From contig WTPW01000339.1 in assembly GCA_009809945.1 (NCBI GenBank), positions 1-64,000 on the forward strand: a stretch of 64,000 nt of DNA, given 5' to 3'. Below, in pieces: positions 1 through 13,640 of this stretch (its first letter is position 1; each line of letters begins with the position of its first letter). The translations under genes were made by a program, and so were the position numbers. The stretch comes from Gigaspora margarita (taxonomy: Eukaryota; Glomeromycota; Glomeromycetes; Diversisporales; Gigasporaceae). The notes under the pieces were generated by a model. That model was not told the origin of the DNA. It ran no database searches and saw only the letters and a program-made list of their open reading frames with translations.

Positions 1-1142
1 AATAAAATAATAATAAATAATAAATATTCTAATAACATTAACTACTCGTTCTATAACAATAGTTTGTTTTTTTTTGTTTTACTCAGGATTCTGTCGATTT
101 ATGTATTGAGTCACTTAAAATTTTTGATTTTTACAGGGCTATCTCCAAATTTCTGGGTCAGATGCATCGGATCTAGGTTGGCGTTTAGCCCAATTGTTAG
201 CAGGTTCTATTGCAAAATTATCAGTTGGGCATTTTTTACTTAATAAATGGATATGATTTATTAGTAAAATTTTTTATGATCTAGGGCAAAATTGATTAAT
301 TCCGATCAAGCTGACCATGATTCCGTTGCACTTCGACGAATCCCGACCCAGAATTTTGGGGACCCTTGTATGAGTTATTTTATGTTAGCACCAATTTTCA
401 ATTTTGTTACCTAATTTGTAATTGTATTAATATGAGCTTATTATTATAACGCTTTTACTATTAATACTGCGATTATTGTTTATATTGTTTGCTAACTATA
501 TAAAATTGTACAGATTTACATAATCATTTTGGCATTAACGATTGTTACATAGGTACTAAATTCATTATTTTTTTGTGGATATCAGGTAACATCATTGTCT
601 TTGCCCCCTTAAATATATTATTATTGTTCGTGCATTACATACCCTTAAAATTATTACCTTATTAACGCCTCTCTGCATTTTTTGTAAAATGACTCTTAAA
701 TTGATCGCATAATAGATCCAAGTGATTCTGACCTCATGTTACTTGATTAATCCTACTGTACAATGAACAACATTTGTAGAACCCGGGTTTACTATTGGAG
801 CTAAATTCAGTATCAAATTATTATCGTTATCTCAAAACAATATTAACACAGCATAGCGAACTTTTATTGTAACTGGCTGATTTTTGTAGATCGTCTTGTT
901 ATACTAAGTCATATTAAAGTAGTCACGATAATCACGAGATCGAATGCGTATTCGCAGAGGTATTGGTATAAAAATTTAGAAACTATACCTTCTTCTCTAC
1001 AAGTCGTTGAAGCAATTTGGTAATCGGCAAGGTAATTCGAAAATTAGATATATAATATCTACATCATAATGTACTAATTTCACGTTCCTGGTTTTGCGCA
1101 ACTGCATTGCGCAGCTACTTATGATCAACTTATCATTAAATA
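1..1142. other. Non-coding AT-rich flank, no gene seen
   Basis: No reading frame of useful length. Around 840-915 there is one copy of a dispersed motif (AGCATAGCG...TGGCTGATTTTTGTAGATC) that recurs at about 21310-21365, and on the other strand near 22125-22205 and 36395-36465. A hairpin-forming stretch lies at 1095-1115 (TGCGCAACTG...TGCGCAGC). Nothing else could be assigned. Confidence 0.5.
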
Positions 1143-2094
1143 AGGGAGGTGCCTAATTTGGCTCAGTGCCTAATTTGACGCACTAACGATATCTTACGAA
1201 CTGATGATCAGAATCACGTGATTTAGTACCATTCGATTAGTCTCATCGTGACGAATCGAATGGTACCAAAATCATATGATTCTGACTGTTCGTTCACAAG
1301 ATATTGTCATTTAACCAAAATAACATATAAATATATAATCTTTAAAAATTAACATAAAATCGTAGATAAATTTTGATAGACTTGTCCATTTTTGATGATT
1401 TTACTACCAAAATGACCGCCTTGAAGAGACAATTCCAATAAGCCCAAAATCGTTAAAATCCAATCACGGGATCACAATATCGTTAAAATTTTCGTATCAC
1501 TTTTAAATAAAAGTTAATTAGTTTAACTAACCTAATTTTCATCAAAAATAATAAGAAAATCTTAATGATCTTGTGACCCTGTGATTGAATTTTAACGATT
1601 TTGGGCTCGTTGGAATCGTCTCTTCAAGGCCGTCATGTTGGTAGCAAAATCATAAAAAATGAACCAGTCGCAAAAAGTTATCTGCGATTTTTTATTAATT
1701 TCAAAAGTTGCTTTACACAGGTTATTTTAGTCAAATAATGATATTTTGTGAACTATCGATCAAAATCACATAATTTTGGTACCATCCGACTCGTCTCTTC
1801 GTGACGAATCGAATGGTGCCAAAATCGTATAATTTGGATCATTGGTTCACAAGATATCATTAGAAATCTTTAGTGCGCCAAATTAGGCACTACTTCAAAA
1901 TAGAACTGTGGTTTTGGGATAAACTTTAAAGGGCGATGGCTCTTGATTGAGTGATCGTAATCAGGTAATTTTGGTGTCATTCGATTCGTCTCGATGAGAC
2001 GAATCGAATGGTGCCAAAATCAACCGATTCTGGCCGATAAGTCACGTGATATTCATCGTAGAACTTAACTGCGCCAAATTAGGCATATCTCCCT
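1143..2094. mobile_element. Palindromic non-autonomous DNA element, TAAGGGAG family, copy 1
   Basis: Both ends read TAAGGGAG followed by TGCCTAATTTGGC in inverted orientation, with TA at each outer edge (1141-1142 and 2095-2096). This suggests a TA target-site duplication. The inside is a nested palindrome: a second inverted pair starts at about 1168 (TGCCTAATTTGACGCAC) and ends at about 1900, with its centre near 1530. Three smaller hairpins lie inside (about 1205-1290, 1745-1860 and 1955-2045), each built on the stem ACCATTCGATTCGTCTC or close variants. No protein is encoded, so mobility would depend on a transposase elsewhere. The superfamily is unproven; the TA edge favours a Tc1/mariner-like mechanism. 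Confidence 0.7.
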
Positions 2095-4187
2095 TATAAG
2101 ATGTTTTTTAATCCATTCAATAAGGCTTAAATTTCGATTGAGCCTAGTTAGTTAATATATAGGAAATAGGCAGAGTTGGCAAAAAAGATATAGATATGAA
2201 GTCTTAATCACTTATTGTTAACTTTGTACATTTTTTTTATTTATTTATTTAAGGCCACTAGCAGCTGGATTTTATTGTTATTAATTGGAAATATACAGAG
2301 TATAACTTTTACAGTTAGACTGCCATATAAACCAGGCCTATCAAATAAATGATTGTTCACAATGATAACTAATAATGAGATAAATCAATCCATCCAGGCT
2401 ACTGATTTGGGAGTTTAGGAATATTAGTGCAAAAACTAGAAAAAAGTAAGGCAGATGCCAGGATTAGAGTGAACCTTACAAGGGCAAAAGTAGGTAACTA
2501 TAGCAGTTTAAGAATACTTTACCACATGTATTGATTGATACTATAGTACAAGTTACCAAAGTGTAAATAAAAACTTAGTTGAGACAGTAGGGTGTGAAAT
2601 GTTATATAATCTTCAAACATAGTAAAGTTCATATATATAATTTTAATAGTGTGGATTTTTTGTTGATTATTCTTGTTAATAACAAAAATATTGAAATTTT
2701 CAGACTAAAATAACTCTTGAGCTACTTATGAGACATATGAAATTATGTTAATTAGATTCCTTAACATTCTCTTTAAAGTAATATGGTACATGTTACTTAT
2801 AGTTATCAAAGAAAATTCATATAAATTCAAATAGCATCTTGTCTTTTAGTTTAAGTAATATTAAAAATATAACCAAAAAATTAATACTAATTTTTTAGAT
2901 TTATAGTTTATATTTTTCTGTAATTTGCTATATTGTAAAGTATTAAAGGTTAAAAATTAATTAATTTCTCAAATTTCAGACTAAATATGATAATTTTTAG
3001 GTGTTATAAATTTTGGAAAATTTTGATTAGTAAAAATTATTATGTAATATCACTATTTTTTTATTTGTTATACTATTTTATATCTAGTAGAACAGGTACC
3101 CATTATCAAGTTTCTTGTCAAGAATTAGTTAGTCTATATATTCAGATATAGAAAGTAGTTTAAAGGTGTAGAAATATGAATCCAGGAAGATAGGACTGAC
3201 TAATATATTACAGTAACTATCATTAATGTTAAGAATTTAAATAAAAAATCTCATCGTAGTGTACAAATATGACAACTAGTGTGAAGCCCTATAGTAGTAT
3301 ATAACAGTTTACTAGATAAAACTAAATTCAATCATTAGATTTGTAACCCAGGTTGTACCAACAATATTGGAAATTAATTTGAATGTACAAATTCCAGGAA
3401 CAAAGAAAAACAGATAGATCATTAGATAGTTTACTTAAACTAGACAACTAAAAGTTTATATGTGGCTATTTCACTTTTATCCATGTAAAATTCCAAAATT
3501 AGTAATAAAATCCAAGACCCAAGATGGGACTGTGAAATAAAAAAAAACAATAATTTATTTTTAGAATAATTGCATTATAAAAAGCTTTTGTGGTTATTAA
3601 TATAATATCAATATATTGTAAACTATTTTGTAACAGGTTTTTATATTTATTTTCCCATTTCAGAGATGGTAAATAACCTTCAAATGATTTTTAAATAATC
3701 TCAAATGATCTCAAATGACCTCAAATGACCTCAATTTTATTATAAATTTTAGTTTGAAATGATCTAGATCATGTGAAAAAAAGCAAATAACTTCTAATTT
3801 AACTATTTCTGTTATATTTAGATATTACTTAAGTTATTTAATTGACTAATAATTTTTAGGAACCAAAGTTTTAATTTGAATCAAATAACTTTATTAAGTG
3901 TCAAAAACTGGCTTTCCTATAATTTTTAACTAGCTGCTATACCAATTCTATTATGGCAGAATCTTACTTTTAATTGGCTATTAGTTGTAATAGACAAAAT
4001 TTGGCCTAATTCACAAGTTGCTATATAATTTTGTCCAGAAATAACTATTTCATTTCAAAAATAGAAATTTCAGAAAATAGGCTGCTCTTAATTGCTGACT
4101 GCGAATTTCTTAGTGTGTAGCTAATCAAATCATATGTAGCATGCTTGCATCTTAGAAAATAGTATGCTTGTATAACAAAGTTACAAT
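2095..4187. other. Non-coding AT-rich stretch
   Basis: No supported gene. Only a short run of CTCAAATGA/CCTCAAATGA repeats (about 3678-3733) and scattered A/T tracts are seen. The region ends at the GTTACAAT copy that flanks the large hAT-like nest. Confidence 0.45.
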
Positions 4188-4609
4188 CAGTGTTGGAAAT
4201 CTTATGTTCTCATATTCTCATGAGAACATCACTTTCAATTTGAGAACATTTACAAAAGTTAAGATGTTCTCTATTAAATTTTTTTTGAGAACATTTAGTT
4301 TGAAAATTATGTTCTCTATGTAAATATATAAAGTAATAAAAATTATTTTTATTAATCTAGTGGTTTAAATAATTAAATTCATAAATATTTAATTGTTAAT
4401 TAGTTGAAATAAAGAACAAATTAGTTATTTTTGAATTACAAAAACAATTTTGAATAATAAAATTTTTGGTTATCTACTTCCAGTTTTGGTATAATATAGC
4501 TACATAACTACTTTATTATATAAACTTTGATATACAGTCATCTATTTATATAATAACCTCCTCTATAATCACACATTCTATATAATATATTACCAATTTT
4601 TTATATTTA

Positions 4610-5103
<494 letters not shown>

Positions 5104-5640
5104 TACTAGTAATACCAATTTTGGGCTGCTTATTTTTTAGATAAAAGAGGTTTTTAGTGATCGCAATAGTTGTTATGTTCAGAAGACCAAAATACATTTT
5201 CTCTAAATTTTCATACAAATAGGAGAACATTTATTATTTAACTTTTAATTTTTTTAAAGAGATCAGATCTCAAAATTGAAACTCTTTCTGTCAATCACTT
5301 GTACACAAATTTTTCTGACTTAAATATTTTAAAAAATCTTATAATATTAAAATTTATTAAGATAACTTGGTTTTTACTTCTAAATAAACTTGTTCCTTTT
5401 TAAAAAATACATATAATATTAAAATTTTATTGCTAAATCCTCGAACTCATTGAGTAAAGGGCCTTTGGTCTAAAAATTGTATTTTCTCAAAATACATCTA
5501 AAACAGCCTTTTTAATCTATTTTGCAAAATAAGAAAAAGTTAAAGAGCAAACTCTTCTCATCATAACAAGCTGTATTTCAGGCTTGTAGTCCTAAAATTG
5601 ACTGAGATATACTTAACTCCTCTATATTTCCTTTTTTTTC
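5104..5640. other. Left palindrome arm and LINE 5' approach
   Basis: Roughly 5150-5270 is an inverted partner of 14815-14930: AAAATTAAAAGT, AAATAATAAA and ATGTATTTTGGTCTTC-type blocks occur in the same order when one is reverse-complemented. The LINE therefore probably landed in the centre of a palindrome. From about 5290 to 5640 no motif could be assigned. The true LINE 5' end may lie here; a weak TTTTTACTT match occurs near 5373 and at 14786. Confidence 0.45.
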
Positions 5641-6108
5641 TTTTTTTTTCCTCCTTTTTTTTACCACAAAAAACCCTATAGGCGTTTTTTGTGTAGCTTA
5701 AAATCATGCTACCCACATTTTTAATAACATAAAATTTATTGGTTCCTAATTATTTACACAAATTATTAATTAATTTTACACAAAACAAATATTTATTCTT
5801 TGTAACCTTTCTAATTTATACAAAGGAACGTTACCTAAATTATACAATTTTGTACACTTTGTGTAGCAGGTGATTCGTGTAACATGTGACTTGAAACACG
5901 TGATCTGTATATTACGTGACTTCTATAACCTATTTTTGATTTGTTGGAATAACATTACACAAAACAAATTATACCTCTTTGTGAAGCTTACAACAATCTC
6001 TACTTCGTTATTCTATCTGTTAAATTCAAATTCCTTTTTAACAATTCTAAATATTGATTTTATTTATTTAACCAAATTTTTATCTTAATCAAATTACTAT
6101 ATTTCAGT

Positions 6109-6825
6109 ATGCCTACTCTAACAACCCAAGAAGCTGATACTTTAGATCTTGATTTCTTTTACATAAATGTCACTGAAACTTATGGAACCTATAGTGTTGC
6201 AATATATAAAGATAACCCACTAATTGTTAAACCAATTCTAAAAAGCTTCTGTCCAACAAATTGCTTTGATACAAACCTTTACTCTGTAAAAAAGACAACA
6301 TATTTCTTTCCTGTACCACTTTCTACTGCTATAGTTGCTTGTATTTGCAAAAAGTACCATACCAAATTCATAGCAGAAAATGATAAAATCTATAATGCCA
6401 CATCTGATATTAGTCCAACTATATCTAATTCACAAAACAAAAAACTTATTCAAAAACTTAATAGCACACAACAAACAATCCCTTCATCTCCAAACTCTCA
6501 ACAAAAATCCACTTTAACCAATCCTACTAATATTTCCTCACCTTCACCATCCTTATATATGCATACATGTCCAAAATGTTGGCATGTAATTAGTTGTAAA
6601 TTGGCCAACAATCACTATTATCCACAAGGTGATGTAATTCAGGAAGGTGAAAACTATTATTACTCCAGCTGTATGGCCAACACTTCTATACTCTCTACAA
6701 CTATTGCATCTAATGAAGCTTTTTTACAACAACAATTGAAACAAATACACAATATATCTGCTTCTATATCTCCTTCTGCTACCTCAACTACTAAGCCATT
6801 TTCTAATATTTTTTTCAACTTATAA
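6109..6825 (+). pseudogene. LINE ORF1 (gag-like) fragment
   Basis: This 238-residue open frame begins with ATG after an AT-rich leader. The N-terminal half has no recognised fold. The C-terminal half holds a Ser/Thr/Asn/Gln-rich linker and then a Cys/His cluster, CPKCWHVISC (about residues 153-162), with a His and a further Cys downstream. It could be a zinc-binding knuckle of the kind found in LINE ORF1 products, though the spacing is not a standard CCHC. After the stop the sequence continues as Gln-rich repeats (6840-6930) and out-of-frame pieces. I infer ORF1 from position and composition, not from a specific family match. Confidence 0.5.
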
Positions 6826-6839
6826 TACCTCCTTACCTA

Positions 6840-9200
6840 AACACAAATAAAAACAACAGCAACAACAACTAAATCAACAAGTACATAAACAACAACAGCA
6901 ACAAACTTTATTAAAACAAAGCCAACAACAAAACCTTAATTCACCTCTATCTAATAAAAATTCTCAATCCAACCCATAGCTAACTTATTTTCACTTACTC
7001 CATTACTGGAAACTCCATCTACAAGAAATATTAATACTAGTATAGAAATTGATCCTCCTACTACTACTCAAAATTCTTTTATTACTGATCAACTGACAGA
7101 CAAAGATACAAACCAAATCCAACCTACTCCTACTCAATCTCAAAATTTACTATCAAATGAACCAAAATCTAAACCAAATCCATCTTATGATTGGTTGCTT
7201 AATTTTCCTATTACTGAAGAAATGGAATCTAATAAGAAGTTGCAAACCAAACTCTCTTATTAGCTTTTTGGATTCCTTAAAAAACATCTTTTTGATTTNA
7301 TTCCTGGAAAGGAAATCAAATCAGAAAAAAANAACCAACCAGTTTACAAAGCATCTTTTAAACATCTTTTGCATTCAATGGTTGGCCTACACCCTGATTT
7401 TTTAATAGATCTTTTTTTTGAACATAACCCAGATATCGACAAAAATGCTACAATACCATTTGACTATCTTGAATCTACATTCAAAACATTACTTTACAAT
7501 TCACAACAATTTTATTTACCAAACTTAATTATAAAGAAATATTTGTCTCACCTGTTACTGTACCACCTTATAAAACACAAAACTGACTTCAACTATGCCT
7601 TAATCTAGCTCGCTTACACCTTTATCTTTCAAATAACTATCAAACAATCAATTACAAAAAATTTGCAGAAGACTTTGACTTTAGACCTAAGTATCCTAAA
7701 ATTGATAGTATTAATGAAGACAAACCTTTTCTTGAAATTAAATCCAATTCTAAATTTAATATTCAACTTTTATTTAATATTCCAAAAACTGCATTTCTCC
7801 AAAACTACAATGTTCCATCTCTTTCTAACTTATTAGATCACTATAAGGAGCAGTTTAATAAATTTTTTCCAAACTATGCTCATCAATTTGAAACACCACC
7901 AATTGAAAAAGATACCTATATTTATCTCAAAAATAAGATCTGTCGACAATTTATTTTCCAATTAAACAAATTTCTACCTACTCAATTTGAATTTCAAGAA
8001 CTACAAAAACCTTTAAATGACAACATGAAGCTACCAAAGCCACTAACTTCCATATGCTTTCTTGTAATAACAAAAGCTGTGAATATTTGGAGGGAAAAAA
8101 CTTTCACAACAGGGACAAACTATATAAAGATATACTTAAAAAATCTTATACAATTTATCCTATGAAAGAAGTAGAAACACTTCATGAACCTAAACTTGAC
8201 TCATCTATTTTTTATATTAATGGAAAACATGAAGCCACCCTTAAATAAACCATACCAACCAAAATACTTGAAAACTTAGCAAAAGAAGCAGAAAGGGCAG
8301 TTTGTAAATTAAATAATATTACCTCTAGCTTAAAACACTGTAGGTTTTATTTTTATAAATATCTTGCTCTTTATCACAAAACTGCTTTAGAAAACCATAA
8401 CATTCCTAACACATCTAAACAAGAGGCTATGGATAAAGCTACACATACAGTTATTGATACTCATTTTCTTGCTAGAGTTATTACATATTTTGATTGTATC
8501 AAAAACCAAACTCACTCCTTTTAACAAATTGCCAAATATTACAAAGAAACTGCATATGTAGAAGCAGAAAATTTTATAAAACAAAAATTTAATCTCAACT
8601 TTCATCCTATTACAAATTTAGAATCTCTTTTTCTAGATCATTCTTTTTATTAAGCTTGTCTTTTACAAACAACATAAATGCAGCAACTGCCTTATTAAAA
8701 GATGCACCCATTGTAGTTAATAAGGAAAATAATATAAGTAGGCAGGTAGATAAGCCTATTTACACGGAGGTCCAGGATAATGATGATCAGAACCAATGTA
8801 CAGGACAGACTATAGATACCTGCACAGCTGTAAGAGCCGAGCCTAAAACGGTGAGCGACTTTGTAAAAGACACAAAAATCTTCTCAAATAACATTACATC
8901 ATCACACTCTGAGGAAACTTGTTATAATCTATTTTTACAAAAACACAATCTTCCTTTACTTTTAAAACCACAAACTCTTAAATCCTTTACTAAACATTTA
9001 CTTAAACAATCCTTTTTTTATTCTTATAAGATATCTATAAACATAATTACACTAGAACCCATATATATCTTAGTACTGAAGACAAATTCTTCCAAATCAT
9101 ATTATACTACTACCTAACCAATTTCCTATCTACTATGACTCATCTATTAAATCATCATATAACAACTACCAAGAAAATAATGCCTTTTTCTTTGCAACAA
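6840..9200 (+). pseudogene. Broken continuation of LINE ORF1 / start of ORF2
   Basis: A chain of short plus-strand frames (7157-7405, 7369-7608, 8054-8248 and 8656-9117) separated by stops and shifts, starting with a CAACAACAG-rich Gln segment. Two N bases (7299 and 7332) fall here, so some breaks may be sequencing errors. The 8656-9117 frame (153 residues) is less AT-biased, acidic and Thr/Asn-rich in its first 80 residues. No domain is recognised. Position between ORF1 and the endonuclease makes these part of the LINE. Confidence 0.5.
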
Positions 9201-9220
9201 CTTCCCAAATAGATAATTCT

Positions 9221-9964
9221 ATGTCTTCTAACTCCTCTACACTGAATTTCAATACAGTAACACACAATGTACAAGGTCATAATATACCTACTAAAAGGCA
9301 ACTTTGGGAGGAATTTTGTCTTAAAAACAATCTACATATTATTAGCATAACAGAAACAAAAATTTCATTTCAAAATCCAAAAAAATTTCTCAATACCTCA
9401 CAATTTACCTACTTTTGGTCTAGTTTAGACAATTCAGCAGAAGGCACTGGCATAATAATCAAAAACTCTTTAAAATCTCATATTCACAATATTCATACAC
9501 ATCCTAGTGGAGCTATTGCAGTTGATTTATTCTTTAAACATGATTTTAAATTCAGAATAATATCAGTTTATTTTCTTCAACAAATCAGCAATACTGCAAT
9601 CAAACACAAGATAAAGTAATAAGTTGGATTTAGCAAGCACTATCTCTAAACCTACATCCAATTATTCTTGGAGACTTTAATGCCTCCAATACCTCTTATT
9701 AGTCAATATCTAAATTCAAACTACTATCTTATCTTTATAACAATAACATGTATAATCTTGCAGACCATACCAACAATCTACAAAATACCTGGTAATGCAA
9801 TGATCTTTGCAGTCATATTGATTACATTTGGACACATGTTTCAATTATTTCTAATCTTACAAACTTTACTCTTCAAGAACCACTATCTTCTACTCAGAGT
9901 GATCATCTTATCCTTATTTCTAGTTGGGTATTTTTTTTGCACTATTATCAAAACTTTGACATAA
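9221..9964 (+). pseudogene. LINE endonuclease (EEP/AP-endonuclease-like) domain
   Basis: The start, around 9245, contains VTHNVQG, which carries the conserved Asn. It is followed by the metal-binding Glu in ITETK (about 9340-9355), the catalytic Asp/Asn of ILGDFNA (9664-9684) and the SDH catalytic triplet (9899-9907). These are the signature residues of the exonuclease-endonuclease-phosphatase fold that nicks target DNA in LINEs. At least two frame changes lie between 9600 and 9900, so no continuous protein is made. Confidence 0.8.
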
Positions 9965-12002
9965 AACAAGATGCAAACATGGAATTTTCAAATATAAAGC
10001 TATGACTAAAGAAAAATAGAAAGAATTTTCATCCCAAACTCAAAACAGAATCCAGTCTCTTTGTACTCCACTATCTATCCATACTACAGAATCTCTAGAA
10101 TGTATCTGGCACAAAATCAAAACAAGCATTATTAGCTCTGCACTTCAAACTATTCCTAACAAAAAATTTGCTGTATTTCACAACCTTCTTTACACAACCA
10201 AGACCTTATTCAATGGCTTAAACAAACCAAAATTGCTTGGAAAACACTATATAATGCAAGAAATATTGAAAACTCTCAGTATCTACAAAACCATTTTAAT
10301 TCTGCTATTAATACCAAATGTGAAAGAATACTTATACAACCTACTAAAATGATTAATAGCATACTTAACCGACATAAACATCCAGTACATTTTGATAATA
10401 TCAAGCTAGAAAATGATATTATTACTGATTTACCAACAATTAAAGAATATATTCAATCATACTTTTGCCAATGGACAGCTCACAACCCATATAATCAATC
10501 TATCTTTCAAACAGACTAGCGATCAGAGTATAGACCTGCTTCAACTATTCTACCTTTCTGGTATGACATAGTTCTTGCTGAAGTTTCTGCTGAAGAAGTT
10601 ACTAGCACTATAAATCAATTCTCTAACAATAAAGCCTGTGGGCCTTCTGGTATTAGCCATGAAATGCTCAAACATTGTGGAATAAAAACATTTCTTGCAA
10701 TTATAGCTCTCCTTAACCGATGCATATCACTACAATAAATTCCAAAACAATGGAAAGACAGTCATGTTTTTCTAATTTCTTAAAAAGCAAAGTTTGATGG
10801 AAATTTAAATAATACATGCCCAATTAGTCTTATAGAACATATTAAAAAACTGTATACTAAAATTCTCACTAACCGGCTTAATGATACCCTTTCATCATAT
10901 AATATTCTCAATCCACACAACTATGTTGCCTTGCCAGGCAATAGTACAAATAGCCCTATTCATATCCTCAATAAGTTTATTGAAGATGCAAACTGTAACC
11001 AAAAAGAAATTTGGATCCTTTCTCAAGATATAAGCAAAGCATATGATTTTGTTAATCTTAACCTTCTTGAAAAAGCACTTTATCGACTTAATATGCCCTC
11101 TTAGTTAATTAATATTATTATTAATTTACTTACTGATCGGTCAAACAGAGTTATTACTAACTTTGGACTTACAAAATCATATGAAGTACAAGATAGTATA
11201 GACCAAGGTGAAACCATAACTCCATTACTTTGGCAAATTTATTATGACCCACTTATTAGCAAAATTTCCAATACATATTCTTGTTATACTAGCTCTGTTG
11301 TATGGACTACAACAATATCACCTCTAGTATTTAACAAAACAGAAGCTTCAGCTTCAGTTTTAGCATATATGGATGATACTTTATGGATTGCACAATCCTT
11401 CCAAAATTACAACAAATTATACAAACTGCCTCATCATTTTATCAAATGACCAATATTAAAGTTAATCCACAAAAATCAGTATTAATCTCTAATACCAAAA
11501 AATCTTATTCTATTACTTTCCTTAACTCATCTATTCAAACCCAACCTCTTAATACTCCTTTTAAATTCCTTGGTTGCTGGTTTACTACCCATACCAAAAC
11601 ATATCCTCAAATTAAACTAATTACACAAGAGATATTTGAGATCATAAATACTCTTAATACAAAAATGATAACTGATAAACAGGCTAGTTATATTATTAAT
11701 ACTGTAATAACACCCATACTTGAATACCGAATTCACAATATTGTTTTGTTACAATCATTATGTAAAAAAATCCTTGCAAAATATCTTACAGTTGCAAAAC
11801 ACAAAGCTAGATTAGCTAAATCTACTCCTAATAGCACAATGCTCAACCATAATATCTATGGTATCAAAAATATCTGGGATATCCAGTTACAACATCACAT
11901 ATCCAACCTAACTTCCTAACTAAATAACAAAGAATTATTAGGCACTAGTACACATATTAGATTACAACAACTACAAAATAATCTATGGTCTACTACTAAT
12001 AT
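9965..12002 (+). pseudogene. LINE reverse transcriptase domain
   Basis: Recognisable blocks, in order: NKACGPSGISHEMLKHCG (about 10627-10680), CPISLIEHIKKLYTKIL (about 10818-10870), motif A SQDISKAYDF (about 11020-11050), motif B DQGETITPLLWQIYY (about 11200-11245), motif C YMDD (11366-11377), then a FLGCWFT block (about 11566-11586). In-frame TAG/TAA codons break it, for example near 10518 and 11102 and in the KEK*KEF segment near 10017. The catalytic aspartates of motifs A and C remain, so the decay comes from stops and shifts rather than active-site loss. Confidence 0.88.
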
Positions 12003-12288
12003 TAGGGTTCTGCAATTTGATTTGATCTTCAAATATTTGAATCAAATATTTGATCAAATTCAAATTCAAATTTGACTATATTTGATTTGATCAAATTCAA
12101 ATCTGGCCAAATTTGATTTGATTTGACAAATATTTGATTTAATTTAAAAATTACTATTAAAAATTCAAATTCAAATCAAATTCAAATCCAAATATTTGAA
12201 ATAAATCAAATTCAAATCAGGGTCAATTTGAGTTGGTCAAATTCAAATTGACCCAATATTTGATTTGATTTGAATTTGAGGAACCCTA
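12003..12288 (+). mobile_element. 286-bp hAT-like MITE inserted in the LINE
   Basis: It begins TAGGGTTC and ends GAACCCTA, with the 8-bp duplication ACTAATAT on each side (11995-12002 and 12289-12296). The interior is made almost only of overlapping CAAATTTGA/TCAAATATTTG motifs, giving strong self-complementarity. A second, oppositely oriented copy lies at 63658-63939 with its own duplication. Because it interrupts the LINE frame and the LINE resumes after one copy of the duplication, it inserted after the LINE. Confidence 0.93.
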
Positions 12289-12408
12289 ACTAATATACTA
12301 TTACATCCTAATCCCAAAATAGATGGAGCTAATAAAAATACTACAACTTTCAAAATTATCCAACTTTTAAAACATCTAGAATTATTAATTCATGCACACT
12401 CAGATATA

Positions 12409-13164
12409 ATGCAACCTTATACTATTGATCTACCTTATATACAACTTGAAAACATATTACAAACTCATACCAACAATCCAATATTTAAATGCCAACTACA
12501 ATTAAAACATATTATGTTTCTTGAACAACTTACATCTTTTGATAATTCTGTACTTCTTACATTGGGACACATCTCACCATGGATTAATTCTCTTATACCA
12601 GGCAAGATACCTAAATGGTTTACTATACTAGAAAACAAAATCATCACTAACTCTATCACTAGACAACTTATATCTACACTCCAATTACCTTCAGTCAACT
12701 CCTTATCTTATAATACTAGCCATTTTAATACCAAAAACAAACCTTGGCTCATAACATACAAAGAACAAACTATTATTATGGGAAAAGCTAGACGCTTCAA
12801 CCAACAAACCAATACTATTTCNATTACANACTGGACTTCTNAAATTGATGAAACCAAGACAACATTATACNCAACTTCTAATATCATCTGCTATCCATGT
12901 TCAGGTTGTTCTCTTAATTCAAAAAGAATTCAAAGCTGTTGTACTATTGATATTTCTGCAACCTTATCTACTAAATTCCTAGGTAGAAAAGTTTACAAAC
13001 AAATATCAAACAAACTCAAGCTCAATGCCAATTATCTTGACTTACTTTTCTCCATAGCATCTTACCATTCAGTCTCAATACCATCTTTACTTTCTATAAC
13101 AATCTATCTCACAGCTATAAATGATATTTTTCTTCTAATACTACAACAAATATACTGCAAGTAA
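12409..13164 (+). pseudogene. LINE region between RT and RNase H
   Basis: A 251-residue open frame continuing the LINE polyprotein downstream of the MITE. No separate domain is recognised. It has four ambiguous bases (12822, 12829, 12841 and 12871). The family of RNase H-bearing LINEs has a poorly conserved linker here. A frame change separates it from the RNase H block that begins at about 13190. Confidence 0.6.
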
Positions 13165-13189
13165 TAGCACAGCAAATACTACCTTTTCA

Positions 13190-13640
13190 GAATTTACTTT
13201 CTACACTGATGGATCTGTTATTAATCTTGGCAATTCAAGATGCTCAATAGGCATTGCCTGGATACAAGCTTTCAATGACTCAATAATTCATCAATTCTCT
13301 GTACAAATCCAAAACTGGCCATCACTATACAAAGCAAAACTAATTGCAATACTATTAGCTATTTGTACATGTTTTCAAAATAGCACTATTCACATATATA
13401 CTGATTCACAATCTATTATCTCTAAATACAAGGCACTTTTACATGCTAAATATAATCCTAGCAAAATATATTCATACAATTATTGGCCTATTTGGTATAC
13501 TCTTTTACATTTTATCCAATCATATTCACATACTATCACTTTACATAAAGTTCTAGCACATAGTGATAACAAATTTAATAATCTTGCTGATCAACTAGCA
13601 AAAAACTATACAAATTCCTCTATTTTAGAATTTCTTCCTA
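13190..13640 (+). pseudogene. LINE RNase H domain, catalytic Glu lost
   Basis: The frame reads FYTDGSVINLG (first catalytic Asp), then WPSLYKAKLIAILLAI, where the family has KAEL and therefore a catalytic Glu, then IYTDSQSII (second Asp), then HSDNKFNNLADQLAKN (last catalytic Asp region). Here the Glu codon at 13337-13339 is AAA (Lys). This G-to-A change, with the frame breaks elsewhere, shows the element is dead. Confidence 0.85.
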
